A stretch of 64,000 nt of DNA from positions 16,348,501-16,412,500 of the forward strand of contig NC_058064.1 in NCBI RefSeq assembly GCF_020085105.1, written 5' to 3'. A program made the translations under genes and the position numbers. Positions 24,950-42,191 of the stretch are shown here, in pieces. This DNA comes from Siniperca chuatsi (taxonomy: Eukaryota; Chordata; Actinopteri; Centrarchiformes; Sinipercidae). The notes beneath the pieces were generated by a model that worked only from the letters and a program-made list of their open reading frames with translations, made no database searches and was not told where the DNA came from. Every line of letters starts with the position of its first letter. The stretch's first letter is position 1.

Positions 24950-26335
24950 ACAGCTGTTACACAGCAGGATGTCTCTGTATTGCTAATGACAATTCATATA
25001 AATTGCAGATCAAAGCTGAACTGTTTTTGTTTGTTGTTTTCCTGCTGCGAGAAAAGTGTAGAATTATCCTCAGATTTATATCCCGTGAACTGCATGGGTA
25101 AGTGTACAACTTTTTGTAATTAAAAAATATCTGACATTTGTACCTATCATCTGTCTTCTGGTATCACAATTTAACACAAAATGGTACAATCACTGATAGG
25201 AATCTTTACTGAGAACCATTTTCACTGTACAAGCAGATATAAATATGCAACCATAAAACTTCGAGCATGCAGTTAGTGTTCAGTAACTAAAATACCAAAG
25301 CTGTACTCAGCTGTACTACAATTTTTTTTTTTTTTTTTTAAGTGGGAACAACACAAATGAACAGGAGGAAAAAACAATAGAAATCCATGGCATCGCATCT
25401 GCCTCACTATATAGTACAAAAACAGCCCAGGCTGCAGTAACACTTGGCCAGAGGACATAGTAGATATGGAGTTTTTTTTTTTTTTTTTTTTTTAAACAGT
25501 TTGAGCACAAATTTGGGATTTCCCAAAGTAAATCAGAACATTTCATACAAGCCAGCAGATTGTTTACAGAGTTGGATTTCATATTTGCTGCACTGAACAT
25601 GGAAATTCAGTACTGTATGGCTAGTCCAGCATACTATTTAAAAATTGTCTGAGTTGGCAATCAAGCAGCTGCTTCTCAGTGATGATGTGTCCTCGTCTCT
25701 GGTTGCCTCCTGGTGGATCTTCATTGCATCTTTTTGCTGACATTAGTGCCCATCAACTACTGATCATCTTCTGGCTTCACCACATGCAAATGACTTAACA
25801 CCTCAGGGAGAAGATGAAGCTAACTGATGCATTGTCCAGTGAAGACACCTGATTTTAGAAATGCTACAGAGGGTCAGTGTGGATAGGCTTTTCACAGAGC
25901 CGTATTTATTGATTCCTCTTGATGCATGATAACTTATGAGTGTTGACACTTTTACAAATGGATTGATAAAATTAGCAACATTTAACATGTCTGTTCACAG
26001 GTGTTTAGGATTTTTTTGCATTTGCAAAACACAAAAATGTAGATACTAACTTGCTGCCCATCCATCACTGAAGTCATACAGCTCTCTAAAACCTTCACTT
26101 GTGCCACCAGCATTGGGAGAGATGGGGCTCATTGTGTTTGTGTCCGGTCCAGACATTACTGCAGCCTTCGCTTCTAAGTCCCAGGCTTGAAAGGCGTTAG
26201 GCATTGGGAGGGCTTGGCCAAGGCTTCAGGTGGGTTGAAGTGGGGAGGAGTGCAATCAATGGTCCAAGGGTCAGTCACAAGGCTTCATACAGAAGGGTCA
26301 AAGGTCAGGAGTATATACAGACTGGGTGGAAGCCT
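24950..26335. other. Convergent interval between utp20 and arl1
   Basis: This holds the 3' end of the arl1 transcript on the minus strand and no recognisable gene. There are two long T runs on the plus strand (25321-25339 and 25471-25493). On the minus strand these are A runs, compatible with retroposon tails or simple repeats. No coding signal is seen. Confidence 0.5.
25905..25910 (-). terminator. Candidate arl1 polyadenylation signal
   Basis: TTTATT on the plus strand is AATAAA on the minus strand, about 430 bases past the arl1 stop. It is a candidate only; no transcript evidence is available here. Confidence 0.35.
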
Positions 26336-29970
<3,635 letters not shown>

Positions 29971-30672
29971 TTCGATAACACTACGGTACTTATATCAGCA
30001 ATACAACACTGGCAAGTTGGATGGAGACCTTCTTCCGTGTGGCTGACGTGTCGCTGAACGATGTCACCAACTCTCGCGTGGATTTTGTTTCGCAACATTC
30101 GACACATTCAAACTGTCATGTTTAACTGTAATGGACTAATAGCACAAGTTTAAAATAATTTCAACAATACAGCTGACACATAAATAGTCTTTTAGATTTT
30201 ATACACACGAATCATAGGTACACTGCTTTAAAAAACATAAATCCTTTAATCGAAAGTGCTGCTTGTAAAAGCAAGATTCATCCTGACGCTGTAGTACAGG
30301 ATACATTCAAGAAGCCAAAACGGATTCGTGTTTCCAAATGTTCAATAGCTATGGTTAGTAAAGGGAATGTGACAGTAACTGGTGAATTGTTTTGAATGTA
30401 ACTCGCCTTAGACGAAGGAGTTGCCCTCTCTCAACAGCATCAAATTAACGATCACCTCAGACAAGAAAGATTATAAAGATAGATGTTATAGCCGCTGCGC
30501 GTAACGTTAATTTAATGCAAAATGCAACCGTTCTGAACAGTTTAGAATAACTTTACAATGCGGGAATTGCTCTGAGCTGTAATTATCTACGGATGGACCT
30601 GGTGCCTGTCGGCTGAGACATAATTTAGCCTACAATTCGCGGTGAGACTGACGAGGCGGGACCGCCGACAGG
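29971..30672. promoter_or_regulatory. Divergent promoter interval of arl1 and dennd11
   Basis: The start codons of arl1 (minus) and dennd11 (plus) are 702 bases apart, so both promoters and 5' leaders must lie here. A CRE-like TGACGT is at 30044-30049 and an ETS-like TTCC core is near 30032, close to arl1. The dennd11 side becomes GC-rich from about 30600 into its first exon. No TATA box was obvious. These sites are short and could be chance. Confidence 0.5.
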
Positions 30673-33600
30673 ATGGTGGAGCGCTCGGACCGAGCCCCTC
30701 TGCTGGACTGGGAGGAGGTTCCGTCCGCGGAGAAACCCGGCGGAGCGGCACCGGCGGCAGCACACGCCAAGGACCGACTGGCGAGCCCCTCCAACAGTCG
30801 TGCCTCATCAGGATGCTCCGCTCCGGGGTTTGGGCGGAGCAGCTGTCCGGGGGGTCCCACTCCCAGCAGGTCTGTCTCCAACGCAGACGGCTGCAGCGCC
30901 CCACCCGCGACCTCGAGCACCCCGGTGGGCAAGGATGAAGCGCTGCGTCCCGACGACGAGGAGCATCTCTCGGATTTAGGATCGATGGAGTTGTCGCTGG
31001 AAGACAGGATGGTGAAATGGGAGGAAAAGGACCAGATTGTGTCGGTCTTTGTGGTTACATTTAATACCAGATCAGGTGGGACATAAAATATGCAACATGG
31101 AATTATTGCTATATTAAATAAAATACAAAATGTAGCAGAAAAAGGTAAAGGATCATGTTTATAGACAGAAGAGGAAAAAAAATAGATGAAGCTTGCCTCG
31201 TCTAATGCAAGCAATTATTATGTCTGACGCCCAAAATGAAGAGCGCACGATGTACCAAGTCTGCAGAACCTTCTGTGTGGCTTTTTCTGACCTGGCCATA
31301 AGTTTAGAGACATGATCAAAAGCCCTTACACCTTCTGTAGTCTAACTACAGTGCAGACATGTCAAAATGTCAGGATGAGTTCTGTGATGGAAATCAGTCA
31401 GCTGGTTGTTCCTGCAGAGTCGGCCTATACATGTTGATTGAGAAGACAGGATGGGCCCCTGTGAAACAGTTGCCAATCAGGTTACTTACATGGAGGGCTA
31501 ATCAATTTAAGAATCACAAGATTTAATGTTTCAAAATCATAGAGAAGACCTGGCTTGATTGCAACACATGAGATTCCCTACAGGGTGGAGCTGGGCACTT
31601 TATGATTTTGCAGCATGTCACATTGAGATGAGGCCAGAAGAATGGGGGTGATGAACAGGTTATATCAATGCTTATTACATATCTGCTCAGTGGAAGGGTC
31701 ACTGATATCAGTACTCCACCATTGGCACCATGTCACACAGTCTGATAGGGGCTTTGCAGGAAAGGCCAGTTTAAAGCCAACAAATAAGACTCCAGGTAGA
31801 TTAGCTGGATCAATTCCTGGTCTGTGCAGTCAATATTGTTACCCTGGACTTTCAGTCCACTAATGAGCTGATGCCACACGTTTCCTTAATACCAGAGCCA
31901 GGATTCACAGGGTAACTCATGATAAGATACATTATTGTTCGCAATACACTGGTATCAGCATATTAACAGAATATACAGTAGGTCAATCTATGATCTATGA
32001 CAGTCAGCCATGGTACATTATTATATATGTACCTATAGAGGAAAACATTCCCTTTAATTCAGTATATTATTAAAAGTTTTCATATTTGCAGAATTTTACA
32101 AACAACCAAGATGCAACAGTGTGTAACAAATTGCAACATGATGTTTTTAGCGCTCACACCAAGATATCTACAGTTTATGCACTCAAATGTCACTCTTATG
32201 GTAAAATATCAAGGAAAATATACCTCTGCCGTAGTATCACATCACTTAGCATAGACTATTATGACAGTTCTGTCAGTGTTTTGGCAAGATATCACAAAAC
32301 AAATTTGCCCCATCTCTACTTACAGATAGTAAGCTCCACGTCTACGTACTTAACAGAGCAATCCACCCTAAAACACTTTTTTTTTAAACAGTTGTAGCTT
32401 ATGTGCTTTGAATTCCATGATAAATGTTGTTTTTGAGGATGTTATTCTGGCAGAAAATGTTTTAGTTTTTCCATATATATTATTTTCATGTTTTTTGGGG
32501 GGTATTTTGTTATTTAACCTTTTTTTATTAGAGATTACAGCAGATACACTCCGATGGTTCCTTTTTTTTAAGATAACAATGAGACATGTACTAGACACAA
32601 TGTACTAGAAGATTTCTGTGTCTATACTGTACTAGAATGTGGATTGACTAGAATAGGTTTAGGATTAATTTGAGTATTTCACCTAAAATTATGCTATATA
32701 AGGTTGACAGAATGCTTAGACAAAATATTGATTTGAGGATAATTTCTTATAGAATTTAGTCCAGCATCAAGAGCCACATGATTGGCCTACATCACAAATC
32801 AAAGTAAAGCATTCTTATTTTGTGCTTTTGTTCACAAGTGGGATGTAAAATATGTAATGAAAAAATATTATGTCTTTACTATTTTAACTAACCTTTTATT
32901 ACTGGCCTGTGTGTACAGGAAATAGCTTTGATAGGCACTTTGCACTGCATGATACTTAAAGCTAAATGCTTCAAGTCAATAACAGCTGTCAAAGTGGCAA
33001 CAGAGCAGCTTTGGTGTTGAGCCGCAGGTGGCCTTTAGTCTCAGTGGATGATACAGACCTGTGGGCTCAATCTGATGACCAATCAACTCAGCAAACTCCA
33101 CTGACTGATACATGTAGCTAATGATTAGATTGAAAAACCACACTGGCTGAGTCACCTTCTCTGCCTCCCTGCACCTATCAGACCATATTTGCTCAGCTGC
33201 CGCTCGAGCGTCAGCGCCCAGCCAACACATAATGAATTCCAAGGAATCCAATCAGGCTGTGTCACTGTTGTGTCGTGAACATGAAATGAAATGGCGATAA
33301 TATATTTACCGTCTGGTCTTGTATCAGTGTTTGTCTGCTTGCCTCTGTGTTTTAATATGATCGCTCTGTTGCGTGGGTGTGATAGGAAACATGCTGGAGT
33401 GGTGTCTGCCCAAAGACATGGACCTGGAGGGAGTGGAGTTCAAAGCCATCGCCAGCGGCTCCCACAGAGTCACCACAGACTTCATGTGAGTGTGTGTATG
33501 CATGCATGATCAGTAGAAGTATTTGCACAATAGAGATAGTTGTTCACCTTCATTATAACCTGAAGGACACAACCAAGTACTCTAAAGCTAATTTAGAGTA

Positions 33601-36600
33601 TTAGGATGCGGCCCCATGTCTTCCTCCTGGCAGGACAGAACAACAGAAAGTGTTGCCCGGCCATCTGGCAGTGCCTTTGCTTTTCATGACTCATGGCTTC
33701 GTCTCTCTCCCTCTCTCCCCTCCATCCACAGCTACTTCCGGAAAGGCTGCTACTTTGGCCTCGCCTGCTTTGCCAACATGCCGGTGGAGAGCACGGTGGA
33801 GAGGGGTGCGAGGATGAAGTCGGTAGGGATCCTGTCTCCTTCCTACACCCTGCTCTACCGCTACATGAGCTTCCTGGAGCACCAAGTCAGGTAAGAGGAG
33901 CTGGTTTGTTCAACGGAGTGGTCTGCTTATGCACATGGCAGGAGCTGTTACTTTCACTGAACAGCAGACTTACAATCAGGGCGATGTTCAGGTGACGACT
34001 TCAAATTGCTTGTTTTGTCCAACCAATTTTCCAAAACCCAAAGATATTCAGTCAATAAAAACAACCTCACCACAATGTCCATTTAGTAGCTGTTCTGGAA
34101 TTTTTGATCATATCACACAATCTTCCTCGAGAGATTAAGTTTCCCCTGTTGTCATGAAATTTGTAGATTTTAAAATTTCCATTTTTTCTGAACACTTTAA
34201 AGAGTTACCATGTTGACTTAAAAGTTGAGATTAAAAGTCAGTTTATGAAACAAAAGCAAAACCTCACCTTTGAGAAGCTGGAACCAGCAAATGTTTGCTT
34301 GATAAACGACTTAAAAATAAGTAATTGATTATTAAAATCTAATTTATTTAAAATTTTCACTTTATGATATTTGTCCTGTGATTAATTGACTAAACATTTT
34401 AGCACAGCTTAAAGTTAGTCAGGGTTACTGGGCAAAAACGGACTCCATATTCATTTTTCTTCACAAGGGAGATCCTAGATTCCACTTTTGTGAGTAGGGT
34501 TAGGATACTAGAAAGTCTGAGGAGTAATTTTAAAATAAAATAATCAATAACATAATCAAATTATATTAAAAGTATAGATAAATGATGATATGTTTGTTAT
34601 TCTTTTCATTTAAAACTGAATATGCATCTATGTTCACATCCCCTGGTTTTTATTGGCACCATGGGGGAACGACAAAGCATTAGTCACAATGACCAAACAA
34701 GTGAAACTAGAAGACATATCCTTGTCTGTTAAAGAATTATTAACAAGAGTCTACAAAAAAAGCTTTTTATATGGTTGCTGATCCACAGTTCCAAGTTCTA
34801 TATATCAGAATGCACCTGTCTGTTGGGTCCGACTAGTAAGAGGCCTCTAGGGGCCACTAGTGGGGCTTTTTGACTCCTCTTACCCTAGTTCCTCTTCTTC
34901 CTTCTTTTCCCTCATCTCAAATAGACCACTCTCACACTTTCCGTAACACTGTTTTCTCTTTCTCAAACCGTAGATCTCCTTCAGTAAACATTTCCATTAT
35001 CTTTAGACCCCATTATTAATTTTGCTGGTGTGGACAGGCCCGTGTACTTCACTGTTACATCCCAATATTTGTCACACACCTCTCTCTATATTCAGTCCCT
35101 CTTCTTCTCTGCTTTCCCCGATCCTCCTCTATTCCCTCTCCACAGTTCCCACACTCTGGCTTCTCCTGGCCTCCAGTCATGCAGCGGTCATGCTCCTTAC
35201 TCATCATTCCCCACGTAGCTTGCTCCAGATTCCCCATCTGCTGACTGCTATGGCAGTTATATAAAGGGCTCACTGTTGGTCACGAGGTGGTTAAGATATT
35301 TGGGAATTTATGGATACTTTCCCCTTTTTCTCTCTCTCTCCTTCCCTCTATTTCTGATTTAGTGGAATACTGTGAAGTGGATAGTGGTTATAGAATAATT
35401 AACAAAGCCTTAATATAAAAAAACGTCACATTCTATAGCCATAGTTAGGGTCTAGCTATGTTCCTCTGTACTTTGGTAGCATATTTTTTCCCAGACTGAC
35501 ATCCAGCCCACTACAATTGGTGGCAGTTCTATTTAGTCTAGTCTATTGTTACTGAATGAGGGTTTCCAGGCCAAATTAATTTGTATTACAAAGAGCTGCA
35601 GCTGATCATTTGTTTCACTAGACTGTATCTGCACTAATTAGTGACTGTTAACTACATGCATTCCACATTTTAGCTGTCCATTTTAAAATCAAAATGGCTC
35701 TCTGTGCAGAACAATAAAAAAAAGTATTTTTAAAAATATTCTATATGGAGGAAAACTCTAGGTATGAGTATATCCCAAAAAGCAGTACTCTGCTGAACAG
35801 GGACAAGAGATATACACACATATTAACATAATCATTTGCATTTGTTTTGGAAAGTATTTACATGTGTTTAATGTAAGCATTACTACATTTTGCCAAATTT
35901 CTTCAATATGCTGTTCAGTGTACTGTATCACATACTGCTGGCATTATGTGGTTTTGTTGGCAGGCTTGTGGTACAGCTGTAGCAAAATAACACTTTGTGT
36001 GTAAAGAGCACCATGCATCCTTTTTTTTAGAATTATATTGGGATCGTTTGGAATTGGTTTGGTTGGGATCATTGTACTCAGATTTGAACTGAAACTGAAT
36101 TGTGACAAGCACCTTGTTCCATGCTGTTGTGTCCTAAAAGTAAAAGTAAACTGAAGTTAAGAAAAAAAACTGCTTGTATCGAAAATGTTTAAATATTTAA
36201 ATTTCAAAGTTTAAAATTTTCAAATTTTGATGTTGACATCATTGTATGTCATTTTTGTGTCCCCTGCTCCAGGCTCCAGCTTCAGTCCCCAGGCCACTAC
36301 TCTCCCCTGGAGGCCTTCTATGAGGACAAGAGAGCACTTCTACCCCCAAGTGGTGATGGTGTTGTTACTGCATGTCCAGCCAACGCCTGGGGAGCTGCAA
36401 TCAACCACAGCATGCACCCTGAGATGAAGGTAGGAGGGACATTTCCTCTTCTACAACTACATCAGCTGGTGTCTCTGGATGTGAACATTAAGAGTGTTTT
36501 TTACACATATTACTCAGTACCCTTGTGTGCCTCTGTGTTTGAATACTTCTGGACCAGATCACCCACCCTGCAGGCTGTATGTCCCAGTTTATCCGCTTCT

Positions 36601-39439
36601 TTGGGGAGCAGATCATGGTGCTGTGGAAACTGGCTCTCCTCCGCAGACGCATCCTCATCTTCTCCCCTCCACCGGTGGGCGTGGTCTGCTACAGAGGTGA
36701 GAAACATCTGGATTTATTCACAAGGGTTTGAATGAAAATAAAAGGAATAGTTAACATTTTGAGAATTATGCATAATCGCTTTCTGGTCTAGAGTCAGATG
36801 AGAAGATTGATACCACACATGTCTGTCCATTCAATATGAAGCTGGAGCCAGCAGCTGGTTAGCGTAGCTTAGCACAAAGACTGTAAACAGGGGGACAACT
36901 AGCCTAGCTCTGTCTGAAGGTAACAACATCTGCCTACCAGCACATCTAAAGCTCCTTAATTAATTGTTATTAATTGTTCTATCTTGTTTGCTGAATCTGT
37001 ACAAAAGCCAATGTAAAACTGACTGTTGTTGTTGAACGTCATGCTAAGTTAGGCTAACGGTCTCACCACTCCACCTTCATAACGCACTGAATTGAGAGTG
37101 GTATCAATCTTCTCATCTAACTCTTGGCAAGATAGCACAATAGTGTATTTCACAAAATGTCAAAAATATTCCTTTAATTTAAAAATCATCAGAAGAAAAT
37201 AGATTATTTTCATGTTTTTACTTTTACTACTAAAAGTTTACAAAATCTTTTACAGTTCTGAAACCCATTAAACGTCTTCAGAAAACTGTATTTTTTACTA
37301 ATTTATAGTATGACTCTAGGGATTTTACATCAGCGTACATGCAGTTCCTTTCCAGCTGTATCAGTGTTGGACAGCCTGTGTTGCTCTCTTTCTCTCCCAC
37401 ACTCATGCATCATTTTTCTAATTTCACCCTCCACCCCCTCTTCCCTCTCAGTGTACTGCTGCTGTTGCCTGGCAAACATCTCCATCCCCGGGATTGGCGT
37501 GGCTGTGCCCGAGTTCCGCCCCTTCTTCTATGTTAATGTGGCCGATATCAGCGCCCTGGAGAACGAGCTCTCCTACGTAGCATGTAAGTGGATGCTTGAA
37601 ACATGTTAACATTTGTGAAAAGCCCCACTGAAAAATTACTCAGGCTAGTTGGTCTAATATACATCTTTTGCAGGTATGATTAGCATCTCCGGTATCTCAA
37701 ATCTTAGAGATTCTGCGTGTGTTTGCATTCTTAGGTACTACTGAGAAGATCTTTGAGGAGAAGAAGGATCTGTATGATGTGTATTTAGACAATCAGAATG
37801 TAAAGACCTGCAGAGACGGCCTGAAGCCTCTGCTTCGCCTCAGCACCGCAGACAGGGAGAAATATCGCAAACTCACTGAGCAGAGGTAGGTAACACTGCT
37901 AACAACAGGACTACTGCTTACACTTCACAATAATTAAATTCTAAGGCTGGTGTTGTTCTACATTTTTCTTATTGTCAACAAATGCCATAGAAAGACCAAA
38001 ACTATCAATGAATTTAGTCTACGTAACGTATTTCGTATGTAGCCAAAGTTTGATATATCTCAGTTGTTGTCCAAAAACTATTAAAAACACATCAGTAAGC
38101 CACAGTGTTGCATGTAGTGACATGTTCCTTCACTACCATGAACATGGGCACAGTTTATTTTGAGTCAATCACACATACACCGTCCTACTGCCGTAAATGC
38201 TTCAAAATGTGTATTAATCCACGGGAGAAAATAGTCCCCAACAAATGCAACAAATCCTCCTGTTTGAGTAACATTGAGCTACAGTGCCCAGCTGTTTTAG
38301 AAAATTACTTAGACTTTTAAAAAAAATATTAAACTATATGTTTGTGAGCTGTTTTTAAAGATTTCTGTCTTCAGTAGGAACCAATGGGCTTGGGGCTGAG
38401 TGCCACAGACAGGGTAGAAAAGGTGGAAAGTATTGAGAGACGGACTAACACATTGCTGGTTTTGTTGTTGGTTCACTGGACTTTTTAACAATAAAAAAAT
38501 GTAGAATTAGCCAGCCTTATCCTTTAACAAAATGCTTGTAAATTGTGACAAATGTAATCTAGTACATTGCAAAGTAAACATCCTTTTTTTCTGAAGGGTT
38601 TAATTGAAAAAAATCTGTACTCCTAGAAAAAAATCCAATGATTTAGCAGGTTTGTCTCTGATACATAAACTCTAAAATCATCACCAGAACCAGTAAGAAT
38701 CCACATACTGATAAATAAATAAATTCAGGATCTTTAATTTTGCAAAACAGGACTTGAGGAGCAAATGTCATGTGACCAAAAGATCGTCAGTTCTGCACAT
38801 CACTTATCCTCTATTGGATTACTAAATAATGTGCAAGTTCTTGTTGGTTTTTAAAGTTTTTTTAAGTTAAAAAATGGTGCAAATTGCTGATATTTTTAGA
38901 TTACAGCAGCATCTTTCACAGTCATTTTTAGCCACGCTAGCAGTGTGACGATCAGTGTCAGTTGGACGGTCGGTCCACCACTTTGGTCCAAACTGATATA
39001 TCGACAAATATTGAATGGATTACCATGACATTTTGTATGGTCCCCAGAGGGTAAATTGTAATAATGATGGTGATCATCAAAACTTTGTCCACTTCTTTGG
39101 TTTATGACCAAATACTTGCAAAAATTAATGACAATTGCTAATTAGCAAATTAAAAATACTAAACTAAGATAGTGACCATAGTATCCATTTACCTGCCAAC
39201 TTTAGCATGTTAACATTGTATTAGCATTTTGTCATGCTAACATTAGTATTTAGCTCAAAACATCACTGTGCTTAAGTACAGCCTCACTAAGCTGCTAGCA
39301 TAAACTTAACTGTTTCTTAACTGAAACACATGCATATGTCCCAGTACCACAAGTACACATTACATATCTTGGTATGAATCACAAATAGTGCACTTTCTCC
39401 TGTAGGTTTTCAAAGGGACAGCTAAAAATAAAGTGTGTG

Positions 39440-39472
<33 letters not shown>

Positions 39473-40237
39473 GCAAATGTTGCTGTACTCCCAGGAGGAG
39501 AATGGAGACTGTGTGTCCAGTGAAGAGGATCTCTTTATTCTGTAAGTACAACATGATTCATTTAACCAGCCAGTGGTGTGGTGGTAACTACTGATAACCC
39601 CCACTAACCACTGTTTGCAGAGCAGACACAACTTAATCTTTTTATGAGGATCCTGGGAAGAATGGCCAGCACAGTGGCAGCTTAGAAACTTAAAATTGAA
39701 TCCAAGAGGTAATGAGCCTGACAGAATCTCCCGACCTTTCTCCTCCTCTTACAGTCACTGTAGTTATTAAATCTCACAGTGTATATTTGTCCTGTTTTAT
39801 GTGCTTCTTCCATGTTATCACTGCTACTATTCAGCATAGTGACATGAAATGTAACCACAGGAATGTGGGAGGAAAGCATACAGGACAAGCGGAACAAAAC
39901 AAGGGGGAAAAAGGCTACTTTGTAAATATTTTCTAAATTGTTAAAAAATAAATCAAATTGAGTATATTTTAGTTGTGGAACTGGATAAAAAGCCATATAA
40001 CAAAATCTCAAACTACCACCTTTCTTCTAAATCTTTTCCAGGTTTTTCCTGGAGCAGAACAACAGGATTTTCCAGACCCTCAGTGAGGTGGCAGGGAGCC
40101 CCGATCCCACACTGACCCAGGAGAGTGTGAGGGCCATGGGTCTGGATCCCCATGGAGACAGGCTCTTCCTGCTCCACCTGCTGGAGATCTATGGCTATGA
40201 AACCCTGCTGGTGTCGGAGCAGCTGTGCTGCAGTTGA
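30673..40237 (+). CDS. dennd11: DENND11 (LCHN / KIAA1147), DENN-domain protein, complete
   Basis: DENND11 is a DENN-domain protein predicted to act on Rab GTPases; its molecular role is poorly settled and it is best known from neurons. Coding exons: 30673-31075, 33386-33485, 33732-33890, 36273-36429, 36558-36696, 37452-37583, 37735-37885, 39473-39541, 40042-40237, summing to 1506 nt (501 aa; the human protein is about 455). Exon 1 encodes a Ser/Pro/Gly-rich N-terminal region that is longer than in mammals, then [14 protein letters not shown], where the DENN fold begins. Conserved stretches include [58 protein letters not shown] and [20 protein letters not shown]. The protein ends in SEQLCCS. 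The start at 30673 ([15 protein letters not shown]) matches the family start. The acceptor of exon 8 consists of a GT repeat. Downstream it converges on fgd4. Confidence 0.95.
31076..33385. other. dennd11 intron 1, nothing recognised
   Basis: A 2.3-kb AT-rich intron. I see no repeat boundary, RNA gene or reading frame in it that I could support. Confidence 0.5.
33984..34400 (+). repeat. Fragment of an hAT-like fish repeat (dennd11 intron 3)
   Basis: Begins gacttcaaattgcttgtttt and includes cccaaagatattcagt and agcaaatgtttgcttgataa. These are in the order expected for a very common fish non-autonomous element whose other end carries 'gctgcaactaacgattatt'. Only the inner and right parts are present. 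Related copies lie at 55363-55560 and 55718-55775. Confidence 0.55.
34401..36272. other. Rest of dennd11 intron 3, nothing recognised
   Basis: AT-rich sequence with a pyrimidine-rich stretch around 34870-35230. No supported gene or repeat. Confidence 0.45.
36740..37178. mobile_element. Short fish DNA-transposon-like repeat, copy B (dennd11 intron 5)
   Basis: Starts aaaaggaatagttaacattt and ends aaatattcctttaa, its imperfect inverse, with tagcttagcacaaagactg and agcctagctctgtctg inside. It matches copy A at 9475-9831 in order of words but is longer on the right. Both 'gagaagattgatacca' and its complement occur near the two ends, so the terminal inverted repeats are long. Confidence 0.7.
38900..39310 (-). 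repeat. Common fish interspersed repeat (dennd11 intron 7)
   Basis: Contains ggtcggtccaccactttggt, ttatgaccaaatacttgc, gctaattagcaaatt, 'catgttaacattgtattagc' and agcctcactaagctgctagc, in the order of an abundant fish repeat that I recognise from memory. No coding capacity. Confidence 0.6.
39442..39472 (+). repeat. (GT)n tract forming the acceptor of dennd11 exon 8
   Basis: The GT run continues right up to the acceptor AG at 39471-39472. The place normally held by a pyrimidine tract is therefore alternating G and T. Confidence 0.9.
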
Positions 40238-41779
40238 GAGACAACAGACCACCGCCTTTCCGCCTTTCATCACTGCTGGTTTTTAAATGGGGTTGATTTG
40301 CATTGAGCCAACTTGAGTGCTGCACTACTGGCTTCTTGGAGTCTTCAGGACTGTTTGAGCCTTCAGAAATTTCTCTGGTATAACTTTTGTTGTTGTTTAT
40401 CTCCCTGTGCTTCTTTTGTTCACTGTGGTTTCTGCTCCCTCACAACCTGATGGCAAGAGCAACAATAACAACTCTCATGTATTATAACCAACAGTAATGT
40501 GGTCAATTCTACGTGATACAGCCTCACAGAGAAACTCACCCTTAAGATGGATTACTCACCCTTGGCTGACTGAAAATGATTCTCTGGATAGTATACAGCT
40601 GCAGTATTTCAACACTAAGCCATGTTTGAATGCCATGGATGGCAGGTCCAAACCCAAGATGATAAGATCAAGTAAATACAAAAGTGGCTTGAACTGTATT
40701 CGCACATCAAGTTGAATGACAGACTTCTTCCAAGATGAACCCAGTGATTTGGAGATTTTAAGTGAACAAAACATGTAGAGGATTAATGTATGAAAGTGAA
40801 AAAGAGAGGTAGCCTTTGTGTAAATAATTCTGTTTTTTTCCTTTATGTGCAGTGTGTCAGCGTATGTGTGATACAGCGTCCGCCTCTCTGCCAGTGTTGT
40901 TGTCTTTGTATCAAGTGCTGGATTTAAAACATCTTATTTTGAAGCCTCTATGTCCAAATCAGGGCCTCCTTTCTTGAAATTTAACTTATGTCACGACAAG
41001 CAGGTCAAACCACCTTTGTCTTCAAAAGCCATGTCTGTAAGCACTGCTGTTTAAGTGGCACATAATGCGACAAATGACCAGTTTGCCATTTATTTTAACT
41101 AATTATTTTTGGCCTGAGCTAAGACCAAATCAGATTTTCTAATGATGTCCAACAGGCAAGGGCGATGTCCACGTGGACAGAGGCAATTTGAAATGGCTTA
41201 TTTGCACCCGGGCTGTCAGCTGGGTCTGCAGTTCAGAGGAATAAGCTGTAACACAAAGAGCACTGTTTAGTCTAATGCTTTTCTCAGCTGTCCAATTATG
41301 TTTGCAACTCTAGTATCAAGACAAAGACAGGCCCTCATGGGGTGAGTTCACAACTTGAGATGATTCTCTCAATCTAGACACCGAGTTGATTTTTTTCACA
41401 GTTGCCATCTGCAGAATAGATCATAGAGAACCACTTTAGGCACAATTCTACAACTTTTAACAGCAAAACAGAGACGTTGCACTTGTTGGCATCTTATGTT
41501 GTGTATTGCTGTTGACACATGATGTAGTGCATAAATGATGACAGACCACGAGGTTCTTTATTATTAGGAAATTAAGTGTGAACCTTAAAGCCGCATTAAT
41601 TACATTTCGGCCACTAGATGGCAGAAGAACTGAAAAATGACAAATACACATGGCTAACATGTTAGCAAACGATGACCTAATTACACATCCAGCAAACACG
41701 AAGAAACATTAGCATTCACGTGGAGTCGTCTTTTTTTGTCTGTTTCTTTTAGCTCTGCTTTTCTCTTCACCAACTACAG

Positions 41780-42191
41780 CAGTGTTTCCCACACAGACTT
41801 TACTTAAGCATATTAACGGCCGCCAAGCTGTATTTGGCGACCCATTTTGTCATTTAAAAAAGCATCTGTCCGAGAGGACGACGCTATCTGCAATCAATTA
41901 ACTAGTGGACCAGCTCTACCCCTCCTGTGAGTCTCCTGTTTAATGTAGACCTACTTTTGCCGTTGTTTTGTAAAAGCTTGTAAGTGCAGCTGTTACCATG
42001 TTGGTTTCGATTGTTTCGATAGGCTACGTCATTAACAACAGGGGAGTGCAAGGTGAGCAGATTAAGTAGTAAACACAAAAATAAGGTAGAGAATTGAGTA
42101 GAATTACAATGGTGAAATAAGAAATAACCTACTAGAAATAGGGTTACAGGTTAATAGGGACAGTTACACTGTCATTCTGTGGGAAACACTG
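41780..42191. mobile_element. hAT-like non-autonomous element
   Basis: The left end CAGTGTTTCCCACACAGA and the right end (complement CAGTGTTTCCCACAGA) are inverted repeats of a type I associate with fish hAT transposons. Length is 412 bp and there is no transposase. An 8-bp target duplication is not evident, so the insertion is old or the ends have drifted. Confidence 0.65.

Noticed and set aside
30630..31214. A 194-codon open frame on the minus strand over dennd11 exon 1
   Set aside because: It is the shadow of the GC-rich, low-stop coding exon on the plus strand and has no family resemblance or splice support.
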